From NCBI RefSeq assembly GCF_900129755.1, contig NZ_FQWT01000008.1:124001-188000 (forward strand): a DNA stretch of 64,000 bases. Direction: 5' to 3'. The notes beneath the pieces were generated by a model that worked only from the letters and a program-made list of their open reading frames with translations, was not told where the DNA came from and ran no database searches. This document shows positions 51,545 through 61,498 of this stretch, one piece after another. The first letter of the stretch is position 1. The number at the start of each line of letters is the position of its first letter. The position numbers and the translations under genes were made by a program. This stretch comes from Chryseobacterium oranimense. GTDB taxonomy: Bacteria > Bacteroidota > Bacteroidia > Flavobacteriales > Weeksellaceae.

Positions 51545-53212
51545 TTAGCCTTTTTGCCCATTATACAATATCCTGTAATATTCATCCGCCATTCTATCAC
51601 TGTTAAAATGTTCCTGAACATCATCCATAGCCGTATACTGGATTTTTCTCCATCGGTCCGGATGATCGTAATAGGTAGGAAGGATCTCGTTTTCAAGGAT
51701 TTCGTACAGTTTATTCAGATCATAAGTATCCTGTTCGTAGATGCTCATATTCATATAATCTGCTTTTGGAACGACAAATGAATTTTCTCCCGGTTTGGCA
51801 AATTCAGGAATCCATCCGTCATCGGTAGAAAGGTTAACGGATCCGTTCATGGCAGCTGTCATTCCCGAAGTTCCCGAAGCTTCTCTTGGTACCCTTGGGT
51901 TGTTAAGCCACAGATCTGAACCCTGCTTCAGAGATTTACTCAAAGAAAGCTCGTAACCGGTAAGAACGGCCATGTTTTTATGATTCTTGCTTTCTTCCAC
52001 CAGTGTGTTAAAGGTAGAAATAGCAGAGTAGTCCATCGGATAGGGTTTTCCCGACCAGATGATCTGCACCGGGTATTTTGGATTGTTTAGTAATTTGTAG
52101 AATCTTTCCTTGTCGTGAAGCAGTAAGTCTGCCCGTTTGTACCCGGCAAACCTTCTTGCCCAGACAATAGTGAAAATATTTGGGTTAAACAGATTTCCGG
52201 TTTGGTCTGCAACAATTGTGAATAACCTTTTCTTTAAATGTTTTTTGCGGTAATCGAAAACGGTTTCGTCATTCTCATCTTTAGCATTGTAAAGAGGTTT
52301 ATCCGCCCAGTATTTAAACTCCTGGGCATTGGTAATGGAAGTGATTTCGCAGATTCCCGGATATTTGCTCCACATAGCCCTTGAAACCACACCGTGCAGC
52401 TTAGATACACCGTTCGCTATCCGAGCCATTTTCAAAGCACATAACGAGTGATTGAAACGGTCATCGTCCGATCCCTCAATGCTTTTCACATCTTCCATGC
52501 TGAAGCCTGAGAAATAAGACATATCGTAGCACAGTTTCAGATTATGCTTTTCATTTCCTGCTTCTTCCGGGGTATGAGTGGTGAAAACCAGTTTTTCTTT
52601 TACTCTGTTCAGGTCCCCGTTATACTTTTTCAGAAGGTAAAATGCTGCAGGAAGTCCATGTGCCTCATTCAGGTGGTACACATCCCTTTCTGCATTCATT
52701 TCGTCCAATAATTTGGCACCTCCTTTTCCTAATAAAATATACTGGGCCAGCTTTGTAGACTCATTGGCATCATAAAGCTTGTGGCAGATCGTTTTGGAAA
52801 CATGATCATTTTCCGGAACATCCGTAGAAAGAAAAAACATCGGTGCCGTATTGAAAATTTCAGGATCAAGGTACCATACTTTTACCCATACCGGGGCACT
52901 GTGGATTTCGATCTGGAATTTTATTCCCGTATCTTCAAGGAAGCTGTACATTTTTCTCGTCCATACCGGCTGAAGAGTTTGGTCATGGTTTCTCGCCTGA
53001 TCGTAATAACCGAATTTCCATAGGATTCCGATCCCGATAAGGTCCTGTTTCAGGTTATATGCACTTCTCATATGGGATCCTGCAAGGAATCCCAAGCCTC
53101 CCGAATATATTTTTAAAACCTGTTCAATGGCAAATTCCATCGAAAAATAGACGGTTTTTTTAGAATATTGTGGATTAACGTTGTAAGGTATTTTAAAGTT
53201 TTTAAAATCCAT
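51545..53212 (-). CDS. Alpha-glucan phosphorylase family protein (short form)
   Basis: 555 aa from ATG 53212 (MDFKNFKIPY); a GTG three codons earlier is possible. Short single-domain glucan phosphorylase, common in Bacteroidetes, much shorter than the 800-aa enzymes. FSMEFAIEQVLKIYSGGLGFLAGSH (about residues 24-48), HLNEAHGLPAAF (about 177-188), FTTHTPEEAGNEKH and REASGTSGMTAAMNGSVNLSTDDGW (about 440-464) with the PLP-site region. Releases glucose 1-phosphate from glycogen. A glycogen synthase gene begins at the far right of the window. Confidence 0.88.
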   Translation of the reverse strand: MDFKNFKIPYNVNPQYSKKTVYFSMEFAIEQVLKIYSGGLGFLAGSHMRSAYNLKQDLIGIGILWKFGYYDQARNHDQTLQPVWTRKMYSFLEDTGIKFQIEIHSAPVWVKVWYLDPEIFNTAPMFFLSTDVPENDHVSKTICHKLYDANESTKLAQYILLGKGGAKLLDEMNAERDVYHLNEAHGLPAAFYLLKKYNGDLNRVKEKLVFTTHTPEEAGNEKHNLKLCYDMSYFSGFSMEDVKSIEGSDDDRFNHSLCALKMARIANGVSKLHGVVSRAMWSKYPGICEITSITNAQEFKYWADKPLYNAKDENDETVFDYRKKHLKKRLFTIVADQTGNLFNPNIFTIVWARRFAGYKRADLLLHDKERFYKLLNNPKYPVQIIWSGKPYPMDYSAISTFNTLVEESKNHKNMAVLTGYELSLSKSLKQGSDLWLNNPRVPREASGTSGMTAAMNGSVNLSTDDGWIPEFAKPGENSFVVPKADYMNMSIYEQDTYDLNKLYEILENEILPTYYDHPDRWRKIQYTAMDDVQEHFNSDRMADEYYRILYNGQKG

Positions 53213-53417
53213 ATAAGTCACAGTTTTATAATTTGAACGCTAAAGGTATTGATTATGAAAATAAACTTTACATTAATTATTTGATAAATTAATTTAAAAG
53301 TATCCTGTGAATAGTTTTTTTACTTACCTTTATTATGTAATTTTTTGAAAATCAAAAACTTCTAACGGTGAAAGTCAATGCGGCATGCGCTCTATGGTTA
53401 CTTAAAAAAAATTACTT

Positions 53418-54215
53418 ATGAAAAAGACATTTTCTGATGAAGATTTAATAAAGAATCTGAGCCTATACTATATGAACCGGCATTTGAAAAAAAAGCCGAT
53501 GGAGAAATATCACCGTAAAATAGATGAATCTCTGCTTCATGACCGCGAGAAGTATAGAAAGAAATCTGAAATTCTGCTGCTTAATTCGTTCATGCATCAC
53601 TTCCCCGAAGTGAAATTTGAAGATCTTACCTGCGAAAGCCCTGACTTTATCGCAAAATTCAACGACAAGAAAATTGGCATAGAACTGACCGAAGTGATCA
53701 ACCATCTGGAAATGAAAAAGGTGGAAAGCACTTTAAATAAAATGTTCCGCCAGGCAGAAATATTATTAGAACAGGAAGACACCGCGAAGTATCGTGGTGT
53801 TTATTTTTTAGAATTTTATCCGAATATTAAATTTGATAATATAGAACAGCAGGAAGAAAATATCCTGAGTATTTGTAAAAGCATCAAAAAAAATAAGCCG
53901 GTAGGATGTGTAAAAGGAATGAGAAAATCTTTTCACCGGAGAAATGTTTTTATTACCCATGAATACAGCATGAATCTGTTCGATGAGCTTTGCTCCGAGA
54001 AAATCCTTGAGCTTATCGATAAGAAAAATGAAAAATTCCCTTACTATGATACTTCCGTGGATGAATGCTGGCTGGTGATTGTATCCGATATGAATTCTAT
54101 TGCATCCAGATATACCTTCATCCAGGACAAAGAACACCTGCAGGAAGTGAAGAGTCCTTTTCATAAAATTTTTCATCTGGAAAATCTGTGCGGAAATATT
54201 ACAAGTATAAAATAG
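53418..54215 (+). CDS. Possible PD-(D/E)xK-like nuclease
   Basis: 265 aa. Basic N-terminal region (MKKTFSDEDLIKNLSLYYMNRHLKKKPMEKYHRK) followed by CESPDFIAKFNDKKIGIELTEV (about residues 73-94), which has the Asp...Glu-x-Thr arrangement of some uncharacterised PDDEXK-like proteins (Lys replaced). A later conserved block VDECWLVIVSDM (about 213-224) supports a nuclease-like fold. No neighbour gives a context. Stand-alone gene; its low GC resembles the rest of the window. Function unproven. Confidence 0.55.
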   Translation: MKKTFSDEDLIKNLSLYYMNRHLKKKPMEKYHRKIDESLLHDREKYRKKSEILLLNSFMHHFPEVKFEDLTCESPDFIAKFNDKKIGIELTEVINHLEMKKVESTLNKMFRQAEILLEQEDTAKYRGVYFLEFYPNIKFDNIEQQEENILSICKSIKKNKPVGCVKGMRKSFHRRNVFITHEYSMNLFDELCSEKILELIDKKNEKFPYYDTSVDECWLVIVSDMNSIASRYTFIQDKEHLQEVKSPFHKIFHLENLCGNITSIK

Positions 54216-54384
54216 TTGTTGTTTATCGTTGGATATCATAATTATTATGTGTTTTTATTTGTAATAATTCAATATTTTTAAAATTCTATTGTTTGTGATT
54301 AAATTATAGGTATATTTGATGTACGTGTTGTAAATCAGCACCTACCATGTGATTTTTAAATCATTTACTAAAAACTATATATCT

Positions 54385-56493
54385 ATGAAAAAACTTTTAC
54401 TTCTTATTTTTTTCGGTATTTCCCAGATATTTTTTGCACAGGCAGATTGTGCGACAGCTCTTGCAGTCTGTGGAAATTCCAATATTACTTATAGTCCTAC
54501 CGGATATGGTAGCATCAAAGAGCTTGTCAATTCAGGGAGCTGCATTGATGCAACCGGAGAGCACAATTCGATCTGGTATAAAATTACAATCGCCACCGGA
54601 GGCACGCTTACCTTCGATCTGGTTCCGAATAATCCGGATGCCGACTATGACTGGGCTATTTTCGGTCCTAATGTAAACTGTGGAGCTTTAGGATCACCTA
54701 TTCGCTGCAACGCTGCAACGGTTATAGGCCCCGGACCTGCTACAGGATTAAATATGACCAGTACGATAACCAATGCTTTAGGAGGTTCACTTACCCCTTA
54801 CTGTAAATACATGGATGTTTTACCCGGACAAACCTATTATTTGTTTATTGACAACTGGGTGAGCAGTACCAGCAGCACAACGGCGCCATTTTCTTTAACA
54901 TGGGGCGGAACTGCAACATTAGCTTCTCCGTTTACCGATCCTGCTTTACAGCCGTATCCGTTCATCCCGCCGGGAGTTCCTGCTGCTAATCCGGCAGATC
55001 CGAAAGAAGTAGTTATATGTACAAACCCTGCCGTATTTGATTTCTCTACCCTTTCTGCAGGAATTTTAAACGGAAATCCCCATTTCAGCGTAAGCTATCA
55101 TATGAGTCAGAATGATGCGTTGACAGGAAATAATGCGATCACTGTTCCTACAACAGTAAATACAACTTCTGTTTATTATTATAGTATCAGCTATACCGAT
55201 CCGACCAATCCAAACAGTCCGCTGAATCAATGTAAACAGATCGGAACATTTAAATTCAGGGATGGTAAGATCACTGCAAAAAATGCGACACTGACCCAAT
55301 GTAACAACAATAATGCAGGAACAGCGGTATTTGACCTGACAACAGCCGATGTTATTGCAGATCCGACGGTAACTAAAAAATATTACAACACGCTTTCAGA
55401 TCTGAATGCAGGCATCAATGAAATTACAAATCCATCAGCATTTACTTCTGCCGAAGCAACGATTTATGTAAAAGTGATCTCTACATTCGGATGTACTGCT
55501 GTTGCACAAATTACACTGAAATTTCATCCTGTTGTAGTCGTAACTGATGCTACATTAAGATCCTGTGCCATTGAGGGTACTCCTTCCTTAGGCTCTTTTA
55601 ATCTTACGGTAGCGTCTGTCACCACACAAACAGGTGCAGGGAAGAAATATTATCCTTCAGTGGCAGATGCGGTCAATCAGACCAATGAAATTGTAACGCC
55701 TTCACCTTATACGGCTCCTGACGGTGTAGTATATGTAAGGGTTTCCAATGCACAGGGATGCTATAATATTGCTAAAATTACACTCGTGGTTATTCCTCCG
55801 GTTTATTCCACTGTTCTTAAGGATAAAATTATCTGTGTGGAAGACAGGACAACTCTGGATGCCGGACCTGGATTTAATGGCTATGAGTGGAGTACGGGGG
55901 CAACCACTCAATCTATCACCAATGTAGGGGTTGGCACTTATTGGGTGAAACTTAAAACAGGTGACTGTACCGTAGTTCAGAATGTAAAAGTATATCCTTC
56001 CGAGCAGCCTGTTGTCTCCAGTATCGAAATTTCAAACACTACCGTTACAGTATTTGTAATAGGAGGTACGCCACCTTATAAATATTCGATGGATAATATT
56101 AACTGGCAGGATTCCAATGAATTCAATAATGTCAAAAGAGGCGATGCGACAATATTTGTAAAGGATTCTTATGATTGTGATCCTATAGAAATCAGTATTG
56201 TCGTTCCTAATCTGGTAAATGTGATCACTCCAAATGGCGACGGTTACAATGATTTTATCGATTATTCTGCTTTAGCCAATAAGACCAACTTTGTAATGAA
56301 TATTTTTGACCGCTATGGCAACATGATCTTCCAGATGGATAAATTTAGCGGATATAAATGGGAAGGCACCAGCAAAGGCGGAGTGAAAGTACCTACAGGA
56401 AACTATTGGTATTCCGTAAGCTGGAATGAAAATGATAAACTGAGCACCCCTGTAAAATACTCAGGGTGGATCGTTGTTAAAAACAGAGATTAA
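54385..56493 (+). CDS. T9SS type B sorting domain surface protein
   Basis: 702 aa from ATG 54385 (MKKLLLLIFFGISQIFFAQ signal peptide). Cys-rich, Thr/Asn-rich adhesin-like domains: IWYKITIATGGTLTFDLVP (about residues 56-74), repeated blocks such as YYNTLSDLNAGINEITNPSAFTSAEATIYVKV and KYYPSVADAVNQTNEIVTPSPYTAPDGVVYVRV (about 330-480) and a C-terminal gliding-motility type B sorting signal beginning NVITPNGDGYNDF. Exported by type IX secretion and probably attached to the surface or used in gliding or adhesion. Confidence 0.9.
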   Translation: MKKLLLLIFFGISQIFFAQADCATALAVCGNSNITYSPTGYGSIKELVNSGSCIDATGEHNSIWYKITIATGGTLTFDLVPNNPDADYDWAIFGPNVNCGALGSPIRCNAATVIGPGPATGLNMTSTITNALGGSLTPYCKYMDVLPGQTYYLFIDNWVSSTSSTTAPFSLTWGGTATLASPFTDPALQPYPFIPPGVPAANPADPKEVVICTNPAVFDFSTLSAGILNGNPHFSVSYHMSQNDALTGNNAITVPTTVNTTSVYYYSISYTDPTNPNSPLNQCKQIGTFKFRDGKITAKNATLTQCNNNNAGTAVFDLTTADVIADPTVTKKYYNTLSDLNAGINEITNPSAFTSAEATIYVKVISTFGCTAVAQITLKFHPVVVVTDATLRSCAIEGTPSLGSFNLTVASVTTQTGAGKKYYPSVADAVNQTNEIVTPSPYTAPDGVVYVRVSNAQGCYNIAKITLVVIPPVYSTVLKDKIICVEDRTTLDAGPGFNGYEWSTGATTQSITNVGVGTYWVKLKTGDCTVVQNVKVYPSEQPVVSSIEISNTTVTVFVIGGTPPYKYSMDNINWQDSNEFNNVKRGDATIFVKDSYDCDPIEISIVVPNLVNVITPNGDGYNDFIDYSALANKTNFVMNIFDRYGNMIFQMDKFSGYKWEGTSKGGVKVPTGNYWYSVSWNENDKLSTPVKYSGWIVVKNRD

Positions 56494-56518
56494 GCTTTTT
56501 AATAATAAACTATATAGA

Positions 56519-56550
56519 CAAAACCATTTCGGAAGAAGTGGTTTTGTTGT
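56519..56550 (+). terminator. Terminator after T9SS gene
   Basis: CAAAACCA/TGGTTTTG 8-bp stem (56519-56526, 56539-56546) followed by a T-rich stretch. Confidence 0.55.
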
Positions 56551-56588
56551 TAAAATAACTTTAATTTTAGTTGTACAAAATAAAAAAT

Positions 56589-57176
56589 ATGAAAGAGCTT
56601 TTTGTAAACCGTTTTAAGTATTATAAGTCTCTCGGAGACAAATCCTTCGGGCAGCTTTCTGATGAGCAGATCTTCTGGCAGTACAATGATGAAAGTAATT
56701 CCATCGCAGTAATTGTTAAGCATATTGCCGGGAATATGCTTTCCAGATGGACCAATTTTTTAACGGAAGATGGTGAAAAGTCCTGGCGGAACAGGGATGA
56801 TGAATTTGTGAATACTTTTAAAACCAAACAGGAGGTTACAGATTATTGGGAGAAAGGCTGGAAATGTTTTTTTGAAGCCCTGGATCAGGTTAATGAAGAA
56901 AACTTATATTCTACAATTTATATAAGGGGAGAAGCACATTCCGTTTTAGATGCTGTTCTGCGGCAGCTGGCTCATTATCCGTATCATATCGGGCAGATCG
57001 TTTCTATTGCGAAAATGCTCAAAAATGAAGACTGGAAAACACTTTCTATTGCTAGGAACAAGTCTCAGGAGTTTAATGCTGCAATGAAAGATCAGTTTTC
57101 TAAGCCTGAAGAATCTTCCAATTCATCACCGGTGTGCTTTCAGAACAGTTCCGAAGTAAGGGATGAATTTAAATAA
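56589..57176 (+). CDS. DinB superfamily protein (DUF1572)
   Basis: 195 aa from ATG 56589 (MKELFVNRF). Four-helix DinB fold: VIVKHIAGNMLSRW (about 39-52) and LRQLAHYPYHIGQIV (about residues 129-143) provide the His ligands of a metal site. Family members are thiol-dependent enzymes or stress proteins; role unknown. Soluble. Transcribed towards the mtaB gene but the latter has its own promoter. Confidence 0.8.
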   Translation: MKELFVNRFKYYKSLGDKSFGQLSDEQIFWQYNDESNSIAVIVKHIAGNMLSRWTNFLTEDGEKSWRNRDDEFVNTFKTKQEVTDYWEKGWKCFFEALDQVNEENLYSTIYIRGEAHSVLDAVLRQLAHYPYHIGQIVSIAKMLKNEDWKTLSIARNKSQEFNAAMKDQFSKPEESSNSSPVCFQNSSEVRDEFK

Positions 57177-57212
57177 TAGATTGAATCAATTTAGCAGTAT
57201 TATTAAAATTAC

Positions 57213-57220
57213 TATCTTTG
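57213..57220 (+). promoter_or_regulatory. -7 element of mtaB
   Basis: TATCTTTG, a match to TAnnTTTG, 26 nt before the mtaB start codon. Confidence 0.55.
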
Positions 57221-57246
57221 CACCCATAAAATTTACGAGTCAATAA

Positions 57247-58593
57247 ATGTCTACTTTTCACGGAACTGCCGCATTTCATACCCTCGGCTGCAAATTAAAT
57301 TTTGCGGAAACATCTACTATTGCCCGTCAATTAACAGATGCAGGTTATGATAAGGTAAGCTTTGATGATAAAGCAGATGTTTATGTGATTAATACCTGTT
57401 CAGTAACTGAAAATGCTGACCGTGAGTGTAAACTTCATGTGAAGCGTGCTATGAAAGCCAATCCTGAAGGGCTGGTGGTTATCGTAGGATGCTATGCCCA
57501 GCTGAAACCCGAAGAAATTTCGCAGATTGAAGGGGTGGATCTCGTTCTGGGAGCCAAAGAGAAATTCAATATTCTGAGCTATCTCGATGATCTGGAAAAA
57601 TCGGAAAGTGAAGGAGTGGTTCATTCATGTGAGATTGAAGAAACGGATTTCTTTATCGGAAGTTACTCAATCGGCGACAGGACAAGGGCTTTCCTGAAAG
57701 TACAGGATGGATGCGACTATAAATGTACATACTGCACCATTCCGCTGGCCAGAGGAATCTCTCGTTCAGATACCATCGAAAACGTAATCAAAAATGCCAG
57801 GGAAATTGCTGAAAGAGACATCAAAGAAATTGTTCTTACCGGTGTCAATATCGGGGATTACGGTAAAGGTGAATTCGGTAATAAAAAACACGAACATACT
57901 TTCTTAGACTTAATTTCAGAACTCGATCAGGTGGAGGGAATCGAAAGAATCCGTATCTCTTCCATAGAGCCGAATCTTTTAAAAGATGAAAGCATTGATC
58001 TTGTTTCCAAAAGCAAGAGCTTTGTTCCTCATTTTCATATCCCGCTGCAGTCAGGATGCGATGATTTATTGAAAAAAATGAAACGCCGTTATCTTACCAA
58101 GCTGTATAATGACAGAGTAAATAAAATCCGTGAGGTAATGCCGGATGCTGCCATTGGTGTAGACGTTATTGTTGGATTCCCCGGTGAAACGGAAGAAAAA
58201 TTCATGGAAACTTATAATTTCCTGAACGAGCTTCCTATTACCTATCTTCACGTATTTACCTATTCTGAAAGAGAAAATACGGAAGCTGCCGATATGGATG
58301 GTGTAGTACCAATTCCGGAAAGAAAAAAACGCAATAAAATGCTGAGAATACTTTCTGAAAAGAAGAAAATGGCATTTTACCAGACCCAGCTTGGAAAGAC
58401 ACTTCCTGTTCTTTGGGAGCACGAAAATAAAGACGGCAAAATGTATGGCTTCACAGAAAACTATGTGAGAGTCCAGAAAGATTTTGATCCTGCATCCGTC
58501 AATCAGATTGAATTTCTAAATTTAGAAAAAATCCTGTCAGATGGCACGGTTTCTGTGCAGTCATCCTTCGAAAGTTTTTTAGCAAAAGCGTAG
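57247..58593 (+). CDS. mtaB: tRNA t6A37 methylthiotransferase MtaB
   Basis: 448 aa. Radical SAM enzyme adding a methylthio group to t6A37 of tRNAs reading ANN codons. N-terminal UPF0004 domain with three cysteines (HTLGCKLN, INTCSVTENADR, VGCYAQ), radical SAM cluster CDYKCTYC (about residues 156-163) and a C-terminal TRAM domain. It lies in a window that also has t6A-type tRNA-Lys genes. Monocistronic with its own promoter. Confidence 0.93.
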   Translation: MSTFHGTAAFHTLGCKLNFAETSTIARQLTDAGYDKVSFDDKADVYVINTCSVTENADRECKLHVKRAMKANPEGLVVIVGCYAQLKPEEISQIEGVDLVLGAKEKFNILSYLDDLEKSESEGVVHSCEIEETDFFIGSYSIGDRTRAFLKVQDGCDYKCTYCTIPLARGISRSDTIENVIKNAREIAERDIKEIVLTGVNIGDYGKGEFGNKKHEHTFLDLISELDQVEGIERIRISSIEPNLLKDESIDLVSKSKSFVPHFHIPLQSGCDDLLKKMKRRYLTKLYNDRVNKIREVMPDAAIGVDVIVGFPGETEEKFMETYNFLNELPITYLHVFTYSERENTEAADMDGVVPIPERKKRNKMLRILSEKKKMAFYQTQLGKTLPVLWEHENKDGKMYGFTENYVRVQKDFDPASVNQIEFLNLEKILSDGTVSVQSSFESFLAKA

Positions 58594-58644
58594 TCTCTTT
58601 GCAAAATTTCTACTAAATTTATTTTAACTTTAAATACCACATTC

Positions 58645-60159
58645 ATGAGAGATAAGTTTTTATCTTGGGGAATTGTATTGGTAATTGCAACATGGATTGT
58701 CGCGTTACTGATCAGAGCACATTACTGGATACCCATCCTTTTATCTGCTATCTATGCATTGGGCGTTTATAACGCTTACCAGTCGAAACACGCTATTTTG
58801 AGGAACTTCCCGGTATTGGGCTACTTCAGGTACTTTTTCGAGAGTATCTCACCCGAAATGCAACAGTATTTCATCGAAAGAGAGACAGATGGGAAGCCGT
58901 TTCCAAGAAATCAGCGTTCTGCGGTGTACAGACGTGCAAAAAATCTGAGTGATACCGTTCCTTTCGGGACACAGTTAGAAGTTAATCACAGAAAATATGA
59001 AGGAATCAAGCATTCCATTTATGCGAAATCACCTAAAGAAGAGCTTCCGAGAGTATGGGTTGGGGGAGAGCAATGCACCCAGCCTTATCATGCCTCTCTC
59101 TTCAATATTTCAGCAATGAGCTTTGGAGCGTTAAGCGACAGGGCACAGATTTCCCTGAACAGAGGAGCTAAAAAAGGAAATTTCTATCATAATACAGGTG
59201 AAGGAGGTATTTCCCCTTATCACCTGGAAGGAGGAGATCTTTGCTGGCAGATCGGAACCGGATATTTCGGCTGTCGTGATGAAGAAGGGAAATTCAACCC
59301 GGAACTGTTTGAAAAGTATTCCACCCTTCCTAATGTGAAGATGATTGAAATTAAACTTTCCCAAGGGGCGAAGCCGGGACATGGAGGAGTGCTTCCTGGA
59401 GTGAAAAACACCCCTGAGATTGCAAAGATACGTCACGTCACTCCGGGAATGACTGTTATTTCACCACCATCCCATTCTTCATTTTCCGATGCAGCTGGCC
59501 TGTTGAGGTTTGTACAGCAGCTTAGAGAGCTTTCCGGAGGGAAGCCAATCGGTTTCAAGCTTTGTATTGGAGATACCAAAGAGTTCGAGGATATCTGTGT
59601 ACAGATGAATGTTCTAAAAATCTATCCTGATTTTATCACCATAGACGGAGCAGAAGGAGGTACAGGAGCAGCACCGCCGGAATTCTCAGATGGAGTGGGG
59701 ATGCCTTTGGAGCCGGCTCTGATCTTTGTAAACAGAACTTTGAATAATTATAATTTAAGAAGCAAACTGAGAGTAATTGCTAGCGGAAAAGTCCTGACAA
59801 GCTTGGATATTCTGAGAGCCATAGCTATGGGCGCGGATATGTGTAATAATGCAAGAGGATTTATGTTCTCTTTAGGGTGTATCCAGGCTTTAAGATGTAA
59901 CAATAACAACTGTCCTACAGGTGTTGCCACTCAGGATAAAATGTTGGTTAAAGGCCTTGATGTTACTGATAAAAGTGAAAGAGTATACCATTTTCATAAA
60001 AACACCCTTCACACCTGCAATGAACTGATCGCAGCGGCAGGAAGAAACTCTTATGAAGAAGTAGATGCTACGATGTTCATGAGGGGAGATGAATTTGATC
60101 ATCTGGCAGATCTTTATTTCCCGGATATTTTAGGGAATGTAAAGCAGAAAGCAAGATAA
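58645..60159 (+). CDS. FMN-binding glutamate synthase family protein
   Basis: 504 aa. Two N-terminal membrane segments (FLSWGIVLVIATWIVALLI and WIPILLSAIYALGVYN, about residues 4-45), then a GltB-type FMN-binding domain: NISAMSFGALSDRAQISLNRGA (about 153-174), GEGGISPYHLEGGDLCWQIGTGYFGCRD, LSQGAKPGHGGVLPG and the cysteine motif CNNNNCPTGVATQ (about 416-428) like the FMN/iron-sulfur site of glutamate synthase. Only the synthase domain is present, without amidotransferase. Membrane attached; electron-transfer role likely. Donor and product unknown. Confidence 0.88.
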   Translation: MRDKFLSWGIVLVIATWIVALLIRAHYWIPILLSAIYALGVYNAYQSKHAILRNFPVLGYFRYFFESISPEMQQYFIERETDGKPFPRNQRSAVYRRAKNLSDTVPFGTQLEVNHRKYEGIKHSIYAKSPKEELPRVWVGGEQCTQPYHASLFNISAMSFGALSDRAQISLNRGAKKGNFYHNTGEGGISPYHLEGGDLCWQIGTGYFGCRDEEGKFNPELFEKYSTLPNVKMIEIKLSQGAKPGHGGVLPGVKNTPEIAKIRHVTPGMTVISPPSHSSFSDAAGLLRFVQQLRELSGGKPIGFKLCIGDTKEFEDICVQMNVLKIYPDFITIDGAEGGTGAAPPEFSDGVGMPLEPALIFVNRTLNNYNLRSKLRVIASGKVLTSLDILRAIAMGADMCNNARGFMFSLGCIQALRCNNNNCPTGVATQDKMLVKGLDVTDKSERVYHFHKNTLHTCNELIAAAGRNSYEEVDATMFMRGDEFDHLADLYFPDILGNVKQKAR

Positions 60160-60177
60160 TAATCAACAGATATAAAC

Positions 60178-60212
60178 ATAAAAAACCGCCTTCATCTGAA
60201 GGCGGTTTTTTA
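60178..60212. terminator. Bidirectional terminator
   Basis: 13-bp stem AAAAACCGCCTTC/GAAGGCGGTTTTT with ATCT loop, A-run and T-run; serves both the plus-strand synthase gene and the minus-strand lipoprotein gene. Confidence 0.85.
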
Positions 60213-60228
60213 TATAATTGAATTTAAA

Positions 60229-60975
60229 TTATTGTCCATCCGGTCTGTCTGCTCTTCCATACACCTGGAAGTTGAACACCATAGAGTAATTTCTCAGAGA
60301 ATACTGCGTATTGTAAGGATAGTGTGGATCTCTCGCAAAAGCAGCTCTTGAAGGCACAATAATAACTCCCTGAAGATTATAGGGGCTTCCACTTGAAAGA
60401 TTGTTAAATGCCTTAAATTTCTGCATTGCTTCACGGAAGCCTTCGACTTCATAGTAACTTCTCTGTTTTGCAGCATCTGTTGTAGCTGCATCCAGCACAG
60501 ACTGTTTTACATAATAATACATAGGATCCACAATTGGAAGTCCGTTACCATTAATTGTGTTGGTAATGGCCAGAGTTGAAGCAAAAGCTACATTTCCATC
60601 GGTATTAACAGCTAAAAGAGCATTAGCTCTCATCATCATAGTAAGAATATCTTTCGGACCGATGGTTTTAGCATCAGTTGCTGATGGCTGCGCCCCTTCC
60701 CGAACAATATAGATCGTTCCTGATGGAAGTGTTTCATAAGGCATATCTATCAGCTTCTTCTCATTATCATCACTGGTATCCGTAGTACTGAAAGCTTTTA
60801 TATTTCCCTGGGCGTCCAGATAATTTTCGCTCATAAACTTCTTAATCGCCTGATCATCATAACTGTTCTGAACGGTAATGTCTTCCGGTTCTTTATACGT
60901 TTCAATTTCATCATCTTTCTTACATGCAGAAAAACACAAAGATCCCGCAAGGATATATAAAAATATTTTTTTCAT
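60229..60975 (-). CDS. Lipoprotein, possibly divergent FKBP-like
   Basis: 248 aa. Lipoprotein signal MKKIFLYILAGSLCFSAC with lipobox Cys at about residue 18. The domain after about residue 40 has alternating strands: SGTIYIVREGAQPSATDAKTIGPKDILTM and YNLQGVIIVPSRAAFARDPHYPYNTQYSLRNYSMVFNFQVYG, which faintly resembles FKBP-type PPIase lipoproteins linked to gliding proteins in Flavobacteriia. The rotamase pocket is not convincing, so activity is doubtful. Located on the outer or inner membrane. Monocistronic. Confidence 0.6.
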   Translation of the reverse strand: MKKIFLYILAGSLCFSACKKDDEIETYKEPEDITVQNSYDDQAIKKFMSENYLDAQGNIKAFSTTDTSDDNEKKLIDMPYETLPSGTIYIVREGAQPSATDAKTIGPKDILTMMMRANALLAVNTDGNVAFASTLAITNTINGNGLPIVDPMYYYVKQSVLDAATTDAAKQRSYYEVEGFREAMQKFKAFNNLSSGSPYNLQGVIIVPSRAAFARDPHYPYNTQYSLRNYSMVFNFQVYGRADRPDGQ

Positions 60976-61030
60976 TTCAAAAAACTTTAATTACTTTACA
61001 AATAATATAACGGCAAAAGTATAAAAAATT

Positions 61031-61471
61031 ATGAGAATAGATAAATTTTTATGGTGCATTCGTTTTTATAAGACGAGAAGTATTGCAGCAGAGGAAATTA
61101 AAAAGAACAGGGTTTCCATAGGAACATCCGCCGTAAAGTCGTCTAAGGAGGTAAAAGAGGGGGATGTTATCAAGATTCGTAAAAATCAGATTGATTATAA
61201 AATAAAAGTCACCCAGATCCCGAAAAGCAGGATGGGAGCCAAGCTTGTTCCCCTTCATATCCAGGATGTGACGGATAAAGAGCAGTATGAATTATTAAAG
61301 CTTCGTAAAATGTCACAGGATTATTATAGAAGCAAAGGTGAGGGAAGGCCTACGAAGAAAGACAGACGTGAGATGGATGAGTATGTAGGAAATGATATTG
61401 CCTCAGATTTTACAGACTGGGATGATTTCTTTGGTGAAACAGCAGATGGCCCCGAAGACAGTGAAGATTAA
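61031..61471 (+). CDS. S4 RNA-binding domain protein (Hsp15-like)
   Basis: 146 aa. S4 domain at the N-terminus (MRIDKFLWCIRFYKTRSIAAEEIKKNRVSIG) with the motif VKEGDVIKIRKN. Acidic tail (DSED) differs from E. coli Hsp15, which ends basic. Hsp15 rescues dropped-off 50S subunits that still carry peptidyl-tRNA; a similar role is likely. Convergent with aroK; a bidirectional terminator lies at their junction. Confidence 0.85.
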   Translation: MRIDKFLWCIRFYKTRSIAAEEIKKNRVSIGTSAVKSSKEVKEGDVIKIRKNQIDYKIKVTQIPKSRMGAKLVPLHIQDVTDKEQYELLKLRKMSQDYYRSKGEGRPTKKDRREMDEYVGNDIASDFTDWDDFFGETADGPEDSED

Positions 61472-61474
61472 ATG

Positions 61475-61498
61475 AAAAGCTCTAGAGATAGAGCTTTT
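61475..61498. terminator. Bidirectional terminator between S4 gene and aroK
   Basis: Perfect 10-bp stem AAAAGCTCTA/TAGAGCTTTT that overlaps the last codons of aroK. Confidence 0.7.
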
